DNA of 64,000 nt from Rhodococcus sp. CH91 (GCF_022554085.1 NZ_JAKFYR010000002.1:372001-436000), one strand, 5' to 3'; shown: positions 1 to 9,638, counted from the stretch's first letter. Made by a program: numbers and translations. The notes: generated from the letters alone by a model not told the origin.

Positions 1-69
1 CCACCACTTCCCACCGCGCGACGCCATGGGGCAGACCCTATCGGCCGGTGGGCATGGCAGGCTGACGGC

Positions 70-822
70 ATGGACCAATCGCCGGGAACGGATCGGATCG
101 CCGCGCGTTCGCGGGTCACCCTCGACGAGGCCGTCGACACGACACGCACGGGCGACATCTGGATCTTCCGAGGTGCGACACCTGCGGACCGGGCGATCCG
201 GACGCTGACCAACGCCCCGGTCAACCACGTCGGGATGACGGTGGCGATCGCGGATCTGCCGCCGCTGATGTGGCATGCGGAACTGGGGCGGAGCCTGCCG
301 GACATGTGGACGGGCAGGTACCAGCGCGGCGTCCAGCTGCACGATCTGCGCAGTGCGGTCCAGGTCTGGGGTGCGCGCTACGGGCAGCGCGGCTGGTTGC
401 GGCAGATCTCGGTCGCGGTCACCGCCGACCAGGAGGATCAGTTGCTGCGCACCATCGCCCGCCTCGACGGCACTCCTTTCCCGTCGACGGCGCGACTCAC
501 GGGGCGGTGGCTGGCGGGCCGGCTGCCGCGTCGGCGTCGCGCCGGCACTCCTGCGCCCTCCGGCCGAGGTCGCCGCGCCGATGCGTCCGACATCCGGCTC
601 GAGAGCGCGTACTGCGCGGAAGTGGTCGGGTTGACGATGGAGGAGATGGGGCTGTTGCAGCAACGACGGCGGGGGAGCAACTGGTACGACCCCGGCCGGT
701 TCTGGAGCGGTGACCGGCTTCCGCTCGCTCCGGGAGTGGACTTCGGCGGGGAGATCGAGGTCGTGCTCGGGGCGGCGGATCTCGCTGCGGGCAGGGCCGC
801 GGGATCGATGCCTCCCTCGTGA
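70..822 (+). CDS. Permuted NlpC/P60 (YiiX-like) papain-fold protein
   Basis: Predicted 250-residue protein. Near the N-terminus it has a GDIWIFRG stretch (about residues 28-35) followed by NHVGM with a candidate catalytic His53; near the C-terminus YCAEVVG carries a candidate catalytic Cys182. A His-first, Cys-last order is the hallmark of the circularly permuted NlpC/P60 (YiiX/YebB-like) superfamily, whose members act as hydrolases on amide or lipid-ester bonds. The arginine-rich stretch at about 150-170 looks like a linker. No signal peptide is evident. It ends about 80 bases before oxyR on the same strand. The fold is inferred from motif order; the substrate is unknown. The ATG at 70 is the first good start but has only a weak ribosome binding site. 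Confidence 0.6.
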   Translation: MDQSPGTDRIAARSRVTLDEAVDTTRTGDIWIFRGATPADRAIRTLTNAPVNHVGMTVAIADLPPLMWHAELGRSLPDMWTGRYQRGVQLHDLRSAVQVWGARYGQRGWLRQISVAVTADQEDQLLRTIARLDGTPFPSTARLTGRWLAGRLPRRRRAGTPAPSGRGRRADASDIRLESAYCAEVVGLTMEEMGLLQQRRRGSNWYDPGRFWSGDRLPLAPGVDFGGEIEVVLGAADLAAGRAAGSMPPS

Positions 823-867
823 TCGCGTCCCGTGAGGGCGCAGATGTCCTGTCGCTGCTGACAAAAG

Positions 868-900
868 GATAAGGTGATAGGTCGCACTACACTCATAGGC
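868..900 (+). promoter_or_regulatory. Candidate leaderless promoter of oxyR
   Basis: The hexamer TACACT at 888-893 fits a sigma-A type -10 and lies exactly 7 bases before the GTG at 901, so transcription would begin at or next to the start codon. No good -35 is visible at normal spacing. The AT-richer stretch just upstream (868-885) is where an OxyR tetramer could bind for autoregulation, but I cannot define an operator. Confidence 0.35.
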
Positions 901-1830
901 GTGACCGATCAGAGTTACCAGCCCACCCTGTCGCAACTGCGCGCGTTCGTGGCGGTCGCCACCTATCGGCATTTCGGAACGGCGGCAGCGCGCCTCGAGG
1001 TCAGTCAGCCCACCCTGTCGCAGGGTCTGGCGGCGCTGGAGAACGGATTGGGTGTCCGGCTCATCGAGCGGAGCACCCGCCGCGTGCTGGTGACGCCCGA
1101 GGGTGCGCGCCTGCTGCCCTACGCGGAGGTCGTGCTCGACGCCGCCGAAGGTTTCGTCGACGCAGCCGCCGGTGTGTCGGACGGCTTGTCGGGTCCGCTG
1201 CGAGTGGGGCTGATCCCCACGGTCGCGCCGTACATGCTCCCCGAAGTTCTGCCTGCGCTCGACGAGGCGATGCCGGCGCTGTCGTTGCAGGTCGTCGAGG
1301 ATCAGACGGCGCGGCTCCTCGACGCGCTGCGTGCGGGGACGCTCGACGTGGCCGTCCTCGCGCTCCCGACCGAGGTACCCGGGGTGATCGAAGTTCCCCT
1401 CTACGACGAGGATTTCGTGCTCGTCCTCCCGGTCGGGCACGACCTGGCCGGACGCGCGGATGTCGCGGTCTCGGCACTCGACGACGCACAGTTGCTGCTG
1501 CTCGACGAAGGTCACTGCCTGCGGGATCAGACGCTCGACCTGTGCCGGTCCGCCGCCGCGCGCCCGTCCCTCGGCGACACGCGGGCGACCTCGCTGTCGA
1601 CGGTGGTGCGGTGCGTGGCCGGGCGACTGGGGATCACACTCGTCCCCGCCTCCGCGGTAGCCGTCGAAACCGCCCGGGGAGATCTCGAGGTCGCGCACTT
1701 CGCGCAGCCGGCCCCCGGCCGCCGGATCGGACTGGTCTTCCGGTCGTCGTCGTCGCGAGGGGTGGACTACCGTCTCCTCGCCGAGACCATCCGTCGCTGC
1801 GTTCCGGTGACCTGCCGACCGGTCGCCTGA
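901..1830 (+). CDS. oxyR: OxyR, peroxide-sensing LysR-family regulator
   Basis: 309-residue LysR-type regulator. Residues about 8-66 form the winged helix-turn-helix ([13 protein letters not shown] in the recognition region), followed by a periplasmic-binding-like effector domain. The motif [17 protein letters not shown] holds Cys206 and Cys215, the same C-x8-C spacing as the redox-active cysteine pair of E. coli OxyR, which identifies it as OxyR rather than a generic LysR protein. By family knowledge it forms a disulfide on H2O2 and activates peroxidase genes. GTG at 901 is chosen because mycobacterial OxyR starts at the equivalent position (xDxxYQPT). ahpC, the usual divergent neighbour in mycobacteria, is not here. 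Confidence 0.93.
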   Translation: MTDQSYQPTLSQLRAFVAVATYRHFGTAAARLEVSQPTLSQGLAALENGLGVRLIERSTRRVLVTPEGARLLPYAEVVLDAAEGFVDAAAGVSDGLSGPLRVGLIPTVAPYMLPEVLPALDEAMPALSLQVVEDQTARLLDALRAGTLDVAVLALPTEVPGVIEVPLYDEDFVLVLPVGHDLAGRADVAVSALDDAQLLLLDEGHCLRDQTLDLCRSAAARPSLGDTRATSLSTVVRCVAGRLGITLVPASAVAVETARGDLEVAHFAQPAPGRRIGLVFRSSSSRGVDYRLLAETIRRCVPVTCRPVA

Positions 1831-1842
1831 CGAGGCCGAGGA

Positions 1843-2604
1843 TCAGCGGCGCCCGCGACGGGGCCGGCCGGGACGAGTGCGGGCCGACGCGCCGGTCCGG
1901 CCGGACGTCCCGGTCTCCCGTGCGCGCTTCTTCGGTGCCGAACCCTTCCGTTCGCCTCGGCGGGAGGCGGCCGGAGCCTCGGACTCGGGCGTTTCCCGAC
2001 GGCCGCGCGAGCTGTTCGCCGTCCGCCCTCGGACGATCCCGACGAACTCGTCGACGAGCTCGGTCGTGCGGTCGGTGAGCCACACGAGACCCACCTGGGA
2101 GGCCGGGGCGTCCACCACGGGCCGGTAGGTCAGATCCCGCCGATGATGCAGGCGAGCGAGCGATTGGGGAGTCACGAGGATCCCGACCTCGGACGCGACA
2201 TGGGAGACGGCGTCCTCGGTGGTCGGGGGACGCTCGAAGGCTTCCTCTCCCGGTAACGCCGCCCAGTCCAGGACGTCGTCGAGAGGATGCAGAACCGTCT
2301 CCTCGGCCAGGTCGGCCACCGAGACTTCGTCGACCGCCGCGATCACGTGCTCCTTGGGGACCACCACGACCGAGACCTCGGTGTAGAGCGGGATCACGGA
2401 CAATCCGTCCCGTTGCAACGGCAATCGGAGCAGGGCGATGTCGGCCGCACCCTCACGCAGCGGAGCCGCCCCGGCCGTCGAGTCGACGGGGACGAGTTCG
2501 ATGGGGATCCCCGGCATCCGGTCCTTCCATACCCGAACCCACTTGGCAGGGGTGACACCCGGGACGTAGGCCAGCCGGAAGGGCGGCGGGGTCTGTTCGC
2601 TCAC
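1843..2604 (-). CDS. LysR-type effector domain protein lacking the helix-turn-helix
   Basis: 253 residues from the GTG at 2604 (start MSEQTPPPFRLAYVPG). The first 190 or so residues match a LysR substrate-binding (PBP2-like) domain, with typical phrases such as AAPLREGAADIALLRLP and SEVGILVTPQSLARL, but no N-terminal helix-turn-helix precedes it: the domain begins within 10 residues of the start. The last 60 residues are a highly basic, low-complexity tail ending in RPGRPRRGRR, reminiscent of an AT-hook. It converges on oxyR, with only 12 bases between the stops. It could be a ligand sensor that partners another regulator, or bind DNA through the tail; both are inference. Confidence 0.75.
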   Translation of the reverse strand: MSEQTPPPFRLAYVPGVTPAKWVRVWKDRMPGIPIELVPVDSTAGAAPLREGAADIALLRLPLQRDGLSVIPLYTEVSVVVVPKEHVIAAVDEVSVADLAEETVLHPLDDVLDWAALPGEEAFERPPTTEDAVSHVASEVGILVTPQSLARLHHRRDLTYRPVVDAPASQVGLVWLTDRTTELVDEFVGIVRGRTANSSRGRRETPESEAPAASRRGERKGSAPKKRARETGTSGRTGASARTRPGRPRRGRR

Positions 2605-2635
2605 CGGACCAAGGTTACTTCCCGCGCGCGCCGCA

Positions 2636-5140
2636 TCAGCCCTCGACGATCTCGAACTCGTCGAAGACGACCTCACCGGCCGCATCCGACTCCGCGAGAT
2701 TCACCTCGCCGACGAGTGCCCAGCCGTGATCGCCCTGCGGATCGTGCAGGGTCTGGCGTACCCGCCACAGGTCGGGTCCGGTCTCGACCGAGAACAGGGC
2801 CGGCCCACGCGCATCCGGACCGGTGCCGATCTCGTCGTACTCCTCGAAATACAGTTCGAGCAGGTCCTCCCAGTCCTCGGCGTCGAGACCGTCCCCGAGG
2901 GTCGCGAGTTCGTCCCAGCGTCTACGGGAGGCCAGTTCGACCCGCTTGAACATCGCGTTGCGCACCATGATCCTGAACGCGCGCTCGTTCGCCGACAGCG
3001 GCCGCGGGGCATCGGAGCCGAAGGCGATCTGCTGCCCGTCGCCTTCGGCGCCGGGATTGGTCAACGATTCCCATTCGTCGAGCAGGGACGAATCGACCTG
3101 CCGGACGAGTTCGCCGAGCCATTCGGTGATGTCGTCGAGTTCCTCGGTCCGGGCGGCGTCGGGAACGGTCTGCCGCAGCGCACGGTAGGCGTCCGCGAGA
3201 TAGCGCAGGACCAGCCCTTCGGAACGGGCGAGGCCGTAGTGGGAGACCAACTCCGAGAAGGTCATCGCGCGTTCGATCATGTCGCGCACCACGGACTTCG
3301 GAGACAGCGGGAACTCCGCGACCCAGGGGTGCCCGCCACGATACGTCTCGAAGGCCGGCTCGAGGATCTCGACGAGCGGCTTCGGCCAGGTGACCTCTTC
3401 GAGCAACTCCATCCGCTCGTCGTACTCGATACCGTCGGCCTTCATCTGCGCGACCGCTTCACCTCGTGCGGCGTGCTGCTGTGCCATGAGCACCTGCCGC
3501 GGGTCGTCGAGGGTCGACTCGATCACGGAGACGACATCGAGAGCGTAGGTGGGCGAATCGATGTCGAGCAGTTCGATCGCGGCGAGGGCGAAGGGCGAGA
3601 GCGGCTGGTTCAACGCGAAGTCGCGTTGCAGATCGACGGTGAGCCGGGCGCGGCGTCCGAACTCGTCCGGTACGTCGAGCTGTTGCACCACTCCGGCCTG
3701 CAGCAGACCGCGGTACAACGAGACGGCCTTGAGGATGTGCCTGCGCTGCGCCGGACGCGGTTCGTGGTTGTCCTCGAGCAGATGCCGCATCGCATCGAAA
3801 CAGTTACCGGGGCGCGCGATGACGTTGAGCAGCATCGAGTTGCTCACGGAGAACCGCGACTGCAGCGGCTCGGGGGAGGCGGTGATCAGCTTGTCGAATG
3901 TCCCCTCGCCCCACGAGACGAATCCCTCGGGTGCCTTCTTGCGCTGTACCTTGCGGCGCTTCTTCGGGTCGTCGCCCGCCTTGGCGAGGGCTCGGACGTT
4001 CTCGATCTCGTGCTCGGGCGCCTGCACGACGACGGTGCCCATCGTGTCGAAGCCGGCTCGACCCGCACGGCCGGCGATCTGATGGAACTCGCGGGCCTTG
4101 AGCTGCCGCGTGCGGGTTCCGTCGAACTTGGTCAGCCCCGTCAGCAGGACGGTGCGGATGGGAACGTTGATCCCGACCCCGAGCGTGTCGGTTCCGCAGA
4201 TCACCTTGAGCAGGCCGTCCTGCGCGAGTTTCTCGATCAGGCGCCGGTATTTCGGAAGCATGCCCGCGTGATGAACGCCGATTCCGTGACGGACCAGGCG
4301 CGACAGGGTCTTGCCGAAGCCGGTCGAGAACCGGAACTCGCCCAGCGCGTTCGCGATCGCTTCCTTCTCGGGCTTCGTGCACATGTTCACGCTGGTGAGC
4401 GCCTGGGCACGCTCGAGCGCGGCGGCCTGGGTGAAGTGCACGACGTAGACCGGGGCCTGGTGGGTGGTGACGAGTTCCTCGATCGTCTCACCGATAGGGG
4501 ACTGGGAATACGAGAACGACAGCGGCACCGGACGTTCGGAGCCGGAGACCTCCACAGTGGGTCGGCCGGTGCGGCGGGTCAGATCCTTCCGGAGGAAGGA
4601 CACGTCGCCGAGGGTGGCCGACATGAGCAGGAACTGGGCATTCGGCAGCTCGATCAGGGGAACCTGCCATGCCCAGCCCCGATCGGGCTCCGAATAGAAA
4701 TGGAACTCGTCCATCACGACCTGCCCGATATCCGAATCGGGCCCTTCGCGGAGCGCGAGATTCGCGACGATCTCGGCGGTCGCGCAGATGATCGGCGCCC
4801 CCGAGTTCACCGACGCGTCGCCGGTCATCATGCCCACCTTGTCGGCTCCGAAGACGTCGCACAGGGCGAAGAACTTCTCGCTCACGAGCGCCTTGATCGG
4901 GGCCGTGTAGAAGGTGCGCTTTCCTTCGGCGAGGGCGAAGAAGTGTGCGCCGAGGGCCACCATGGACTTTCCCGAACCGGTGGGGGTGGCCAGGATGACG
5001 TTGGAACCGGCGACGAGTTCCATGAGCGCTTCTTCCTGCGCCGGATAGAGAGTGATTCCCCGATCCGCCGTCCAGGTGGTGAACGCGTCGAACAAGGCGT
5101 CGTCGTCGACGGGGTCGGGTATCAGATCCGGAAGCAGCAC
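2636..5140 (-). CDS. DEAD/DEAH-box (Ski2-like) helicase with C-terminal DUF3516
   Basis: 834-residue superfamily 2 helicase. Walker A GSGKS lies at about 55-59, the Walker B/motif II sequence MDEFH at about 143, SAT (LLMSATLGD) at about 180, and motif VI as QIAGRAGRAGFD near 372. The helicase core is followed by a long C-terminal region that matches the actinobacterial DUF3516 architecture, related to Ski2/Mtr4-type RNA helicases. The likely role is RNA unwinding in decay or ribosome processing; the substrate is not established. Start is the GTG at 5140. The gene precedes a hydrolase gene read in the same direction with a 41-base gap, so the two may be cotranscribed. Confidence 0.88.
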   Translation of the reverse strand: MLLPDLIPDPVDDDALFDAFTTWTADRGITLYPAQEEALMELVAGSNVILATPTGSGKSMVALGAHFFALAEGKRTFYTAPIKALVSEKFFALCDVFGADKVGMMTGDASVNSGAPIICATAEIVANLALREGPDSDIGQVVMDEFHFYSEPDRGWAWQVPLIELPNAQFLLMSATLGDVSFLRKDLTRRTGRPTVEVSGSERPVPLSFSYSQSPIGETIEELVTTHQAPVYVVHFTQAAALERAQALTSVNMCTKPEKEAIANALGEFRFSTGFGKTLSRLVRHGIGVHHAGMLPKYRRLIEKLAQDGLLKVICGTDTLGVGINVPIRTVLLTGLTKFDGTRTRQLKAREFHQIAGRAGRAGFDTMGTVVVQAPEHEIENVRALAKAGDDPKKRRKVQRKKAPEGFVSWGEGTFDKLITASPEPLQSRFSVSNSMLLNVIARPGNCFDAMRHLLEDNHEPRPAQRRHILKAVSLYRGLLQAGVVQQLDVPDEFGRRARLTVDLQRDFALNQPLSPFALAAIELLDIDSPTYALDVVSVIESTLDDPRQVLMAQQHAARGEAVAQMKADGIEYDERMELLEEVTWPKPLVEILEPAFETYRGGHPWVAEFPLSPKSVVRDMIERAMTFSELVSHYGLARSEGLVLRYLADAYRALRQTVPDAARTEELDDITEWLGELVRQVDSSLLDEWESLTNPGAEGDGQQIAFGSDAPRPLSANERAFRIMVRNAMFKRVELASRRRWDELATLGDGLDAEDWEDLLELYFEEYDEIGTGPDARGPALFSVETGPDLWRVRQTLHDPQGDHGWALVGEVNLAESDAAGEVVFDEFEIVEG

Positions 5141-5181
5141 CTCTCCAGGCTAGTCGTCCGGGGAGTCACCGTCCGCGCCGG

Positions 5182-6237
5182 TCACGTGGCGCTGCGCTCG
5201 TCGGAGCCCATCGCGCCCAGCACGGCCATCCGTGTCTCCGGCCGGCCGGTGATCTGCGCTTCGCTCACGCCGGACACGAGCAGCCTGCGCCATCTCTCCT
5301 CGTCGAATTCGAGGGGAGCGGTGTTCTCCAGGAAGTCCTCGACGACGCGCAGGAAGCGCAACGGATCGTCGCGGAACGGGAAATGGCCGGCACCCCGGAA
5401 GATCTCGAGGCGAGAGCCGGGCATCGCCGAATGGGCGAGATAGGCGTGCGCGACCGGGATGACGCTGTCGTGATCGCCCCAGATCAACTGCACGGGCAGG
5501 TTCTCGGTGAGATAGCAGCGGTCGAGCATCGTCACGACCTGCCCACGCCAGTCGACGACCGCCCGCAGAGTGCGCAGGTACGCCTCGTAGGCCGTCGGGT
5601 CGGGAAGATTGCCCAGCACCCGCACGAGATCCGAGGTGTCGTGCAGCAGCGCACCCGGTCGTAGCGGTGAACCGTTGATCTGTGTCAGTGCGGCGCCGGC
5701 GGCGCGCAGGAGCGGCATCGCGCCGGGCAGCCTGAGGATCTTGAGCGCGTCGCTCAGGATCGGCACCGAGATCAGGCGAAGTGCCGGATGGACGTCCTTG
5801 GTGACGCCGCCGGACGAGACGAGCACGAGCCGGTCGACCATGCGGGGGAACTGGTAGGCGAACTGCATGGCCACACCGCCGCCGAGGGAGTGGCCGATCA
5901 CGGTGACGGACTCGATCCCGAGGACGGAGAGCAGATCGCGCATACCGTTCGCATAGGCGGCCACCGAGTAATCGGCGCGCGGCTTGTCGGATCGGCCGTG
6001 TCCGAGCAGGTCGGGGGCGATGACGGTGTACTTCTCCGCGAGATGCGGGATCACGTCCTGCCAGGTGGACGAGTCGTCGCCGATGCCGTGGACGAGCAGC
6101 AGCGCGGGGCCGCTGCCGGCCATGCGGAATGCGCGCCGGTAGCCGTGGATGGTCCGGAACACGATACGCGGCTCGTTGTCCGGGACCGGTCGGAGTTTCC
6201 GTGCGCGCGGTGGAACCATGTGCGTCTCCTGCGACAT
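5182..6237 (-). CDS. Alpha/beta hydrolase (Rv2715-like)
   Basis: 351 residues. An alpha/beta-hydrolase fold is clear: oxyanion motif HGIGDDSSTWQ (about 50-60), nucleophile elbow GHSLGGG (Ser about 119), acid in WGDHDSVIP (about 253) and catalytic His in GAGHFPF (about 282). All three triad residues are present, so it should be catalytically active as an esterase or related enzyme. It corresponds by position and sequence style to the M. tuberculosis hydrolase Rv2715, next to the PAC2 protein Rv2714. ATG at 6237 is preceded by 200 bases of non-coding DNA. Substrate unknown. Confidence 0.85.
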   Translation of the reverse strand: MSQETHMVPPRARKLRPVPDNEPRIVFRTIHGYRRAFRMAGSGPALLLVHGIGDDSSTWQDVIPHLAEKYTVIAPDLLGHGRSDKPRADYSVAAYANGMRDLLSVLGIESVTVIGHSLGGGVAMQFAYQFPRMVDRLVLVSSGGVTKDVHPALRLISVPILSDALKILRLPGAMPLLRAAGAALTQINGSPLRPGALLHDTSDLVRVLGNLPDPTAYEAYLRTLRAVVDWRGQVVTMLDRCYLTENLPVQLIWGDHDSVIPVAHAYLAHSAMPGSRLEIFRGAGHFPFRDDPLRFLRVVEDFLENTAPLEFDEERWRRLLVSGVSEAQITGRPETRMAVLGAMGSDERSAT

Positions 6238-6441
6238 CGGTGATCGCGTGGTGTCCGTGTCCGGACCCGCCGGGTACGGACGCCACTACCACTGTGGCAT
6301 GCCGCCGAAGCGTACCGCCTGTATGTGACGCGGACAACGACGATTGTGACGTTCATGAAACATCCGGTGTCCCCGTTATCGGCGACTCCGTTACCGACAC
6401 CGGCGCCCGCGGGGTGCCGGTGTCGACGCGGGGGCGCCGTG

Positions 6442-7422
6442 TCAACGCGGCCCGGAGTCGTCTCCTTCGTCCTCGGGTTCCGGACGGTCCTCCGTGGGAT
6501 CGGCGCCCTGTCTGTCGTACTCGGCGAGGAACCGCTCGAACTCCGCGCCGAGCTCCTCCCCGGTGGGCAGACTCTCGTCGGTCGGCAGGGGAGAGGTCTG
6601 CTGCTCCTGGGCAGCGACATAGCTGTCGTACTGCCGCTCGAGTGCGTGCACCACGCCGAGGACCTCGGCGTTGTCCTCGATGTGCTCGTCGATCTGCTCG
6701 CGGACGCGGGCGGCGGCCTCGCCGAGAGCCTGCATGGGCAGTTCCAGTCCACCGACCTCGGCGACGTTCGTCAGCAACGTCTCCGCCGCGGCCGGATAGT
6801 CGGTCTGTGCCAGATAGTGCGGCACATGCACCGAGAAGCCCACCGATTCGTGACCGTGCTGGCCCATCCGGTATTCGAGCAGGGAGGACACACCGGCGGG
6901 CACCTGAAGTTCGCCCGACCAGCGGTGATGCCCCGCGATGAGGTCCTTGTTCGTCGAGTGCGCGGTCACCGCGAGCGGCCGGGTGTGGGGGATCGCCATG
7001 GGAATGGCGTTGAGCCCGATCGTCCGGCGCACCCCGAACTGTTCCGCGAGCAGACGCACCGCGGTGATGAAGCGCTCCCATTTGAGGTCCGGCTCGGCAC
7101 CGGCGAGCAGCAGGAAGGGGGTACCCGCCTCGTCGATGAGCGCATACAGATTCAGTTCGGGCTCCGCGTAATCGGAGAAGTGGTCCGCCTTGAACGTCAT
7201 GAGCGGCCGGCGCGACCGGTAGTCGATCAATTCGTCGACGGCGAACGAGGCGACGAGTTCGGTCTCCAGGTTCTCTCGCAGGTGGGTGGTCGCCAGGCGC
7301 ACCGCGTGGCCCGCATCGGCGAACCCTTCGAGACCGTGCACGAGTACCGGTCCCTCACCGTCCGACGAGGTGAGCTGAGGAGCCGGGAACTCCAACTCGT
7401 ACATACGGGACTGCTCGTCCAT
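6442..7422 (-). CDS. PAC2-family protein (Rv2714-like)
   Basis: 326 residues. The N-terminal and central part match the PAC2 (proteasome-assembly-chaperone-2-like) family: PVLVHGLEGFADAGHA near the start and the nucleoside-phosphorylase-like segments LLLAGAEPDLKW, GVRRTIGLNAIPMA and GFSVHVPHYL. The last 40 residues are acidic and likely disordered. In actinobacteria this family occurs widely but its biochemical role is not settled. ATG at 7422 is chosen because a GGAG lies about 10 bases upstream; the internal ATG at 7404 is an alternative. The gene lies upstream of, and in line with, the hydrolase at 5182-6237. Confidence 0.82.
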   Translation of the reverse strand: MDEQSRMYELEFPAPQLTSSDGEGPVLVHGLEGFADAGHAVRLATTHLRENLETELVASFAVDELIDYRSRRPLMTFKADHFSDYAEPELNLYALIDEAGTPFLLLAGAEPDLKWERFITAVRLLAEQFGVRRTIGLNAIPMAIPHTRPLAVTAHSTNKDLIAGHHRWSGELQVPAGVSSLLEYRMGQHGHESVGFSVHVPHYLAQTDYPAAAETLLTNVAEVGGLELPMQALGEAAARVREQIDEHIEDNAEVLGVVHALERQYDSYVAAQEQQTSPLPTDESLPTGEELGAEFERFLAEYDRQGADPTEDRPEPEDEGDDSGPR

Positions 7423-7570
7423 CTGCGAACCACTCCGATCACACTTCGTCTCGGCATCGACGCCGGGGCTTCCCGACGTGGCATGGTGGTGTCCGAGTCT
7501 AATTGAAGCCACGACGGCCGATTCCGGGGTGCGCACCCTGCCCGACGTCGACGATCCACGGAGGTCCAGG

Positions 7571-8293
7571 GTGACCCATCGCGATGCCCGGCCGGGGCAC
7601 CGCACGTCCGCCGTGCTCCTCGCGTGCGCCCTTCTCGTCCCGGCGTGCTCGAGCACGATCCCGGGAGATCCTCGACCCGAACCGGCGGCGCTGACCGCCA
7701 CAGCGGCCGATCCGTCCCGGGCCCGGCCACCGGCCGAACTGCTGTTGCCGCCCGAGCGTTTCCCCGAGTCCTATCCCGCAGTGGTCCTCCCTGCGGCGGC
7801 CGTCGCCCAGGCCGCGCCCGACCTGACCGGCATCCAACCGGGCTCGAAGGTCGATCCGGGCGGATGCCTGCCACCGGTCCAGGACTACGGACCCGGCGGC
7901 ACCGCGATGGCCGTCGGCACGGACGACGCCAGTCGCGCGACGATCAGCGTCGAGATCGCGAGGTCCGTCCCCGGCCTCGAGGAGTACCGGACCTACCTCT
8001 CGGAGTGCTCCAGGGTCGAGGCCACCGTCCGCGGAATCACCTCCACCGTGGTCACCGTCCCCGAAGACGACCCCACCCCGCCCGTCGCAGGCGCACAGAC
8101 CCTCGCGCTCACCCGCACGGTGCGCTCGGGCCGGGACGCAGCGGGGGTCACCCAGTCGATGACCACGCGCGTCGCGCAGATCGCGGACGTACGCGTGACG
8201 GTGACGTACATGTCCTTCGACGCGGCCCCGCCCGACGTGGGCACTCTGGACCGGGTGTTCCGCGACGCCGTCGTCCACGCCGCCCGGCCCTGA
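7571..8293 (+). CDS. Putative secreted lipoprotein
   Basis: 240 residues from the GTG at 7571, preceded by GGAGG at a good distance. The N-terminus has basic residues, a hydrophobic core (SAVLLACALLVPAC) and a lipobox-like VPAC with Cys at about 26, so it is probably lipidated and anchored outside the membrane. The mature part has an Ala/Pro-rich linker and a compact domain containing two more cysteines (about 95 and 139) that could form a disulfide. I do not recognise the domain. It is divergent from the PAC2 gene, 148 bases away, and precedes the DUF4192 gene on the same strand. Confidence 0.7.
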   Translation: MTHRDARPGHRTSAVLLACALLVPACSSTIPGDPRPEPAALTATAADPSRARPPAELLLPPERFPESYPAVVLPAAAVAQAAPDLTGIQPGSKVDPGGCLPPVQDYGPGGTAMAVGTDDASRATISVEIARSVPGLEEYRTYLSECSRVEATVRGITSTVVTVPEDDPTPPVAGAQTLALTRTVRSGRDAAGVTQSMTTRVAQIADVRVTVTYMSFDAAPPDVGTLDRVFRDAVVHAARP

Positions 8294-8460
8294 CGAACGG
8301 GCGGCGAGACCGGCATTCCCTGCCGACGGACGGCGTCTGCCCCGACCGGTTCGGCCGTCGGGTGCGCGAGTTGTCCACATCCTGCCGGTTCATCCCCAGA
8401 AACCCGCAGAACGCCTCCGGGCGAGGGTGCCCGTTCGTCCTCGTAGGCGACGGTCGGAGC

Positions 8461-9597
8461 ATGACCACTTCCACACCGTCGTCCTCACATCCGCTCCGCC
8501 TCGCCGATGCCGGCGAGGTCATCGCTGCACTGCCCGCACTGATGGGTTTCCCGCCCACGCGATCGATCGTCGCGATGTGCCTGACACCGACCGGTGAGAC
8601 GCCGACCCGGCCGAACGGCAGGGTCGCGACCATCGGCGCGGTGATGCGCCACGACCTCGTCGTGCCCCGTAACGGAGAGCCGGTGCCCGAACGAATGCGG
8701 GCGGCGTTCCGGCGTTTCCGTGCGGTCTGCGCCCGCGAGGGAGCCGATTCCGTGGTGGCCGTCCTCGTGGACGAGAGCCTGACGGATCGGCACGATCCGG
8801 AGATCGCCGAATTGTGCAGACTCGTCGACGAATTCGCAGACGTCCTCGACACGGCCGGCATCGAACTGTCGGGCGTCTACGCCGTCCCCGAGATCACCGG
8901 CGGGGCCGAGTGGTTCGTGCCCGGACAGGATGTCACCGGCAGCGTCGCCGACCCCTCGGCCTCGATCGTCGCCGCGGCGCGCGTGTTCGAGGGCAGTCCC
9001 ATCCGCGGTTCCCGCAGCGAACTCGAAGCGCTGCTCGAACCGTATCCGCCGACCGTGCGGCACGAGATCGCGCGGTGCCTGGACCAGGTCGTCGAGACAC
9101 GCGACCGCGAGTACGAGCGCTGGGCGCGTGAGGGTGGCGGAGAGCGCGCGGACCGTCGCGAGCTCGACACCGTGCTCACACACGTCCGCGCGTACGCCGA
9201 GGGAGTCGAACCCGGCCCGGCCGAGTGCGCCGAAATCGCGGTACTCCTGGCCAACCGGACGGTGCGCGACGCGGTCATGGGACTCGCGACCGGTCCTCTC
9301 GCCCGCCCCGCGGAACGCCTGTGGACCGAACTCGCCCGCGCTCTGCCCGACCCCGAACGCGCGGACGCCGCGGCACTGATCGGCTTCGGAGCGTACGTGC
9401 GGGGCGACGGACCGTTCGCGGGCGTGGCACTCACCGCCGCCCTCGGCTCCGACCCCCGTCATCGGCTCGCGGACCTGCTGGACCAGGCGCTGCAGGCCGG
9501 GCTGCGACCCGAGGCGATCCGTGGTCTCGCGGAGACCGGCCACGAGATCGCCGCCCGGCTGGGCGTCGTGCTCCCGCGCGACGACGAAACCAGCTGA
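8461..9597 (+). CDS. DUF4192 family protein (Rv2712c-like)
   Basis: 378 residues. The opening LADAGEVIAALPALMGFPPTRSIVAMCL and the closing helical repeats (GDGPFAGVALTAAL, LADLLDQALQAG) are typical of DUF4192, a soluble actinobacterial family of unknown function that is often found near ideR. No catalytic motif, signal peptide or membrane segment is visible. ATG at 8461 fits the family start. It converges on galE with a 41-base gap. Confidence 0.82.
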   Translation: MTTSTPSSSHPLRLADAGEVIAALPALMGFPPTRSIVAMCLTPTGETPTRPNGRVATIGAVMRHDLVVPRNGEPVPERMRAAFRRFRAVCAREGADSVVAVLVDESLTDRHDPEIAELCRLVDEFADVLDTAGIELSGVYAVPEITGGAEWFVPGQDVTGSVADPSASIVAAARVFEGSPIRGSRSELEALLEPYPPTVRHEIARCLDQVVETRDREYERWAREGGGERADRRELDTVLTHVRAYAEGVEPGPAECAEIAVLLANRTVRDAVMGLATGPLARPAERLWTELARALPDPERADAAALIGFGAYVRGDGPFAGVALTAALGSDPRHRLADLLDQALQAGLRPEAIRGLAETGHEIAARLGVVLPRDDETS

Positions 9598-9638
9598 ACT
9601 GCAGCACGGCAGGCCTTCACCGCGGGTGCGGTGGCAGG

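Noticed and set aside
2726-5443. A 905-codon open frame on the plus strand opposite the DUF3516 helicase
   Set aside because: It is the reflection of codon bias in the GC-rich helicase gene: the minus strand has complete helicase motifs, while the plus frame has low-complexity Glu/Arg/Gly text without any recognisable domain.
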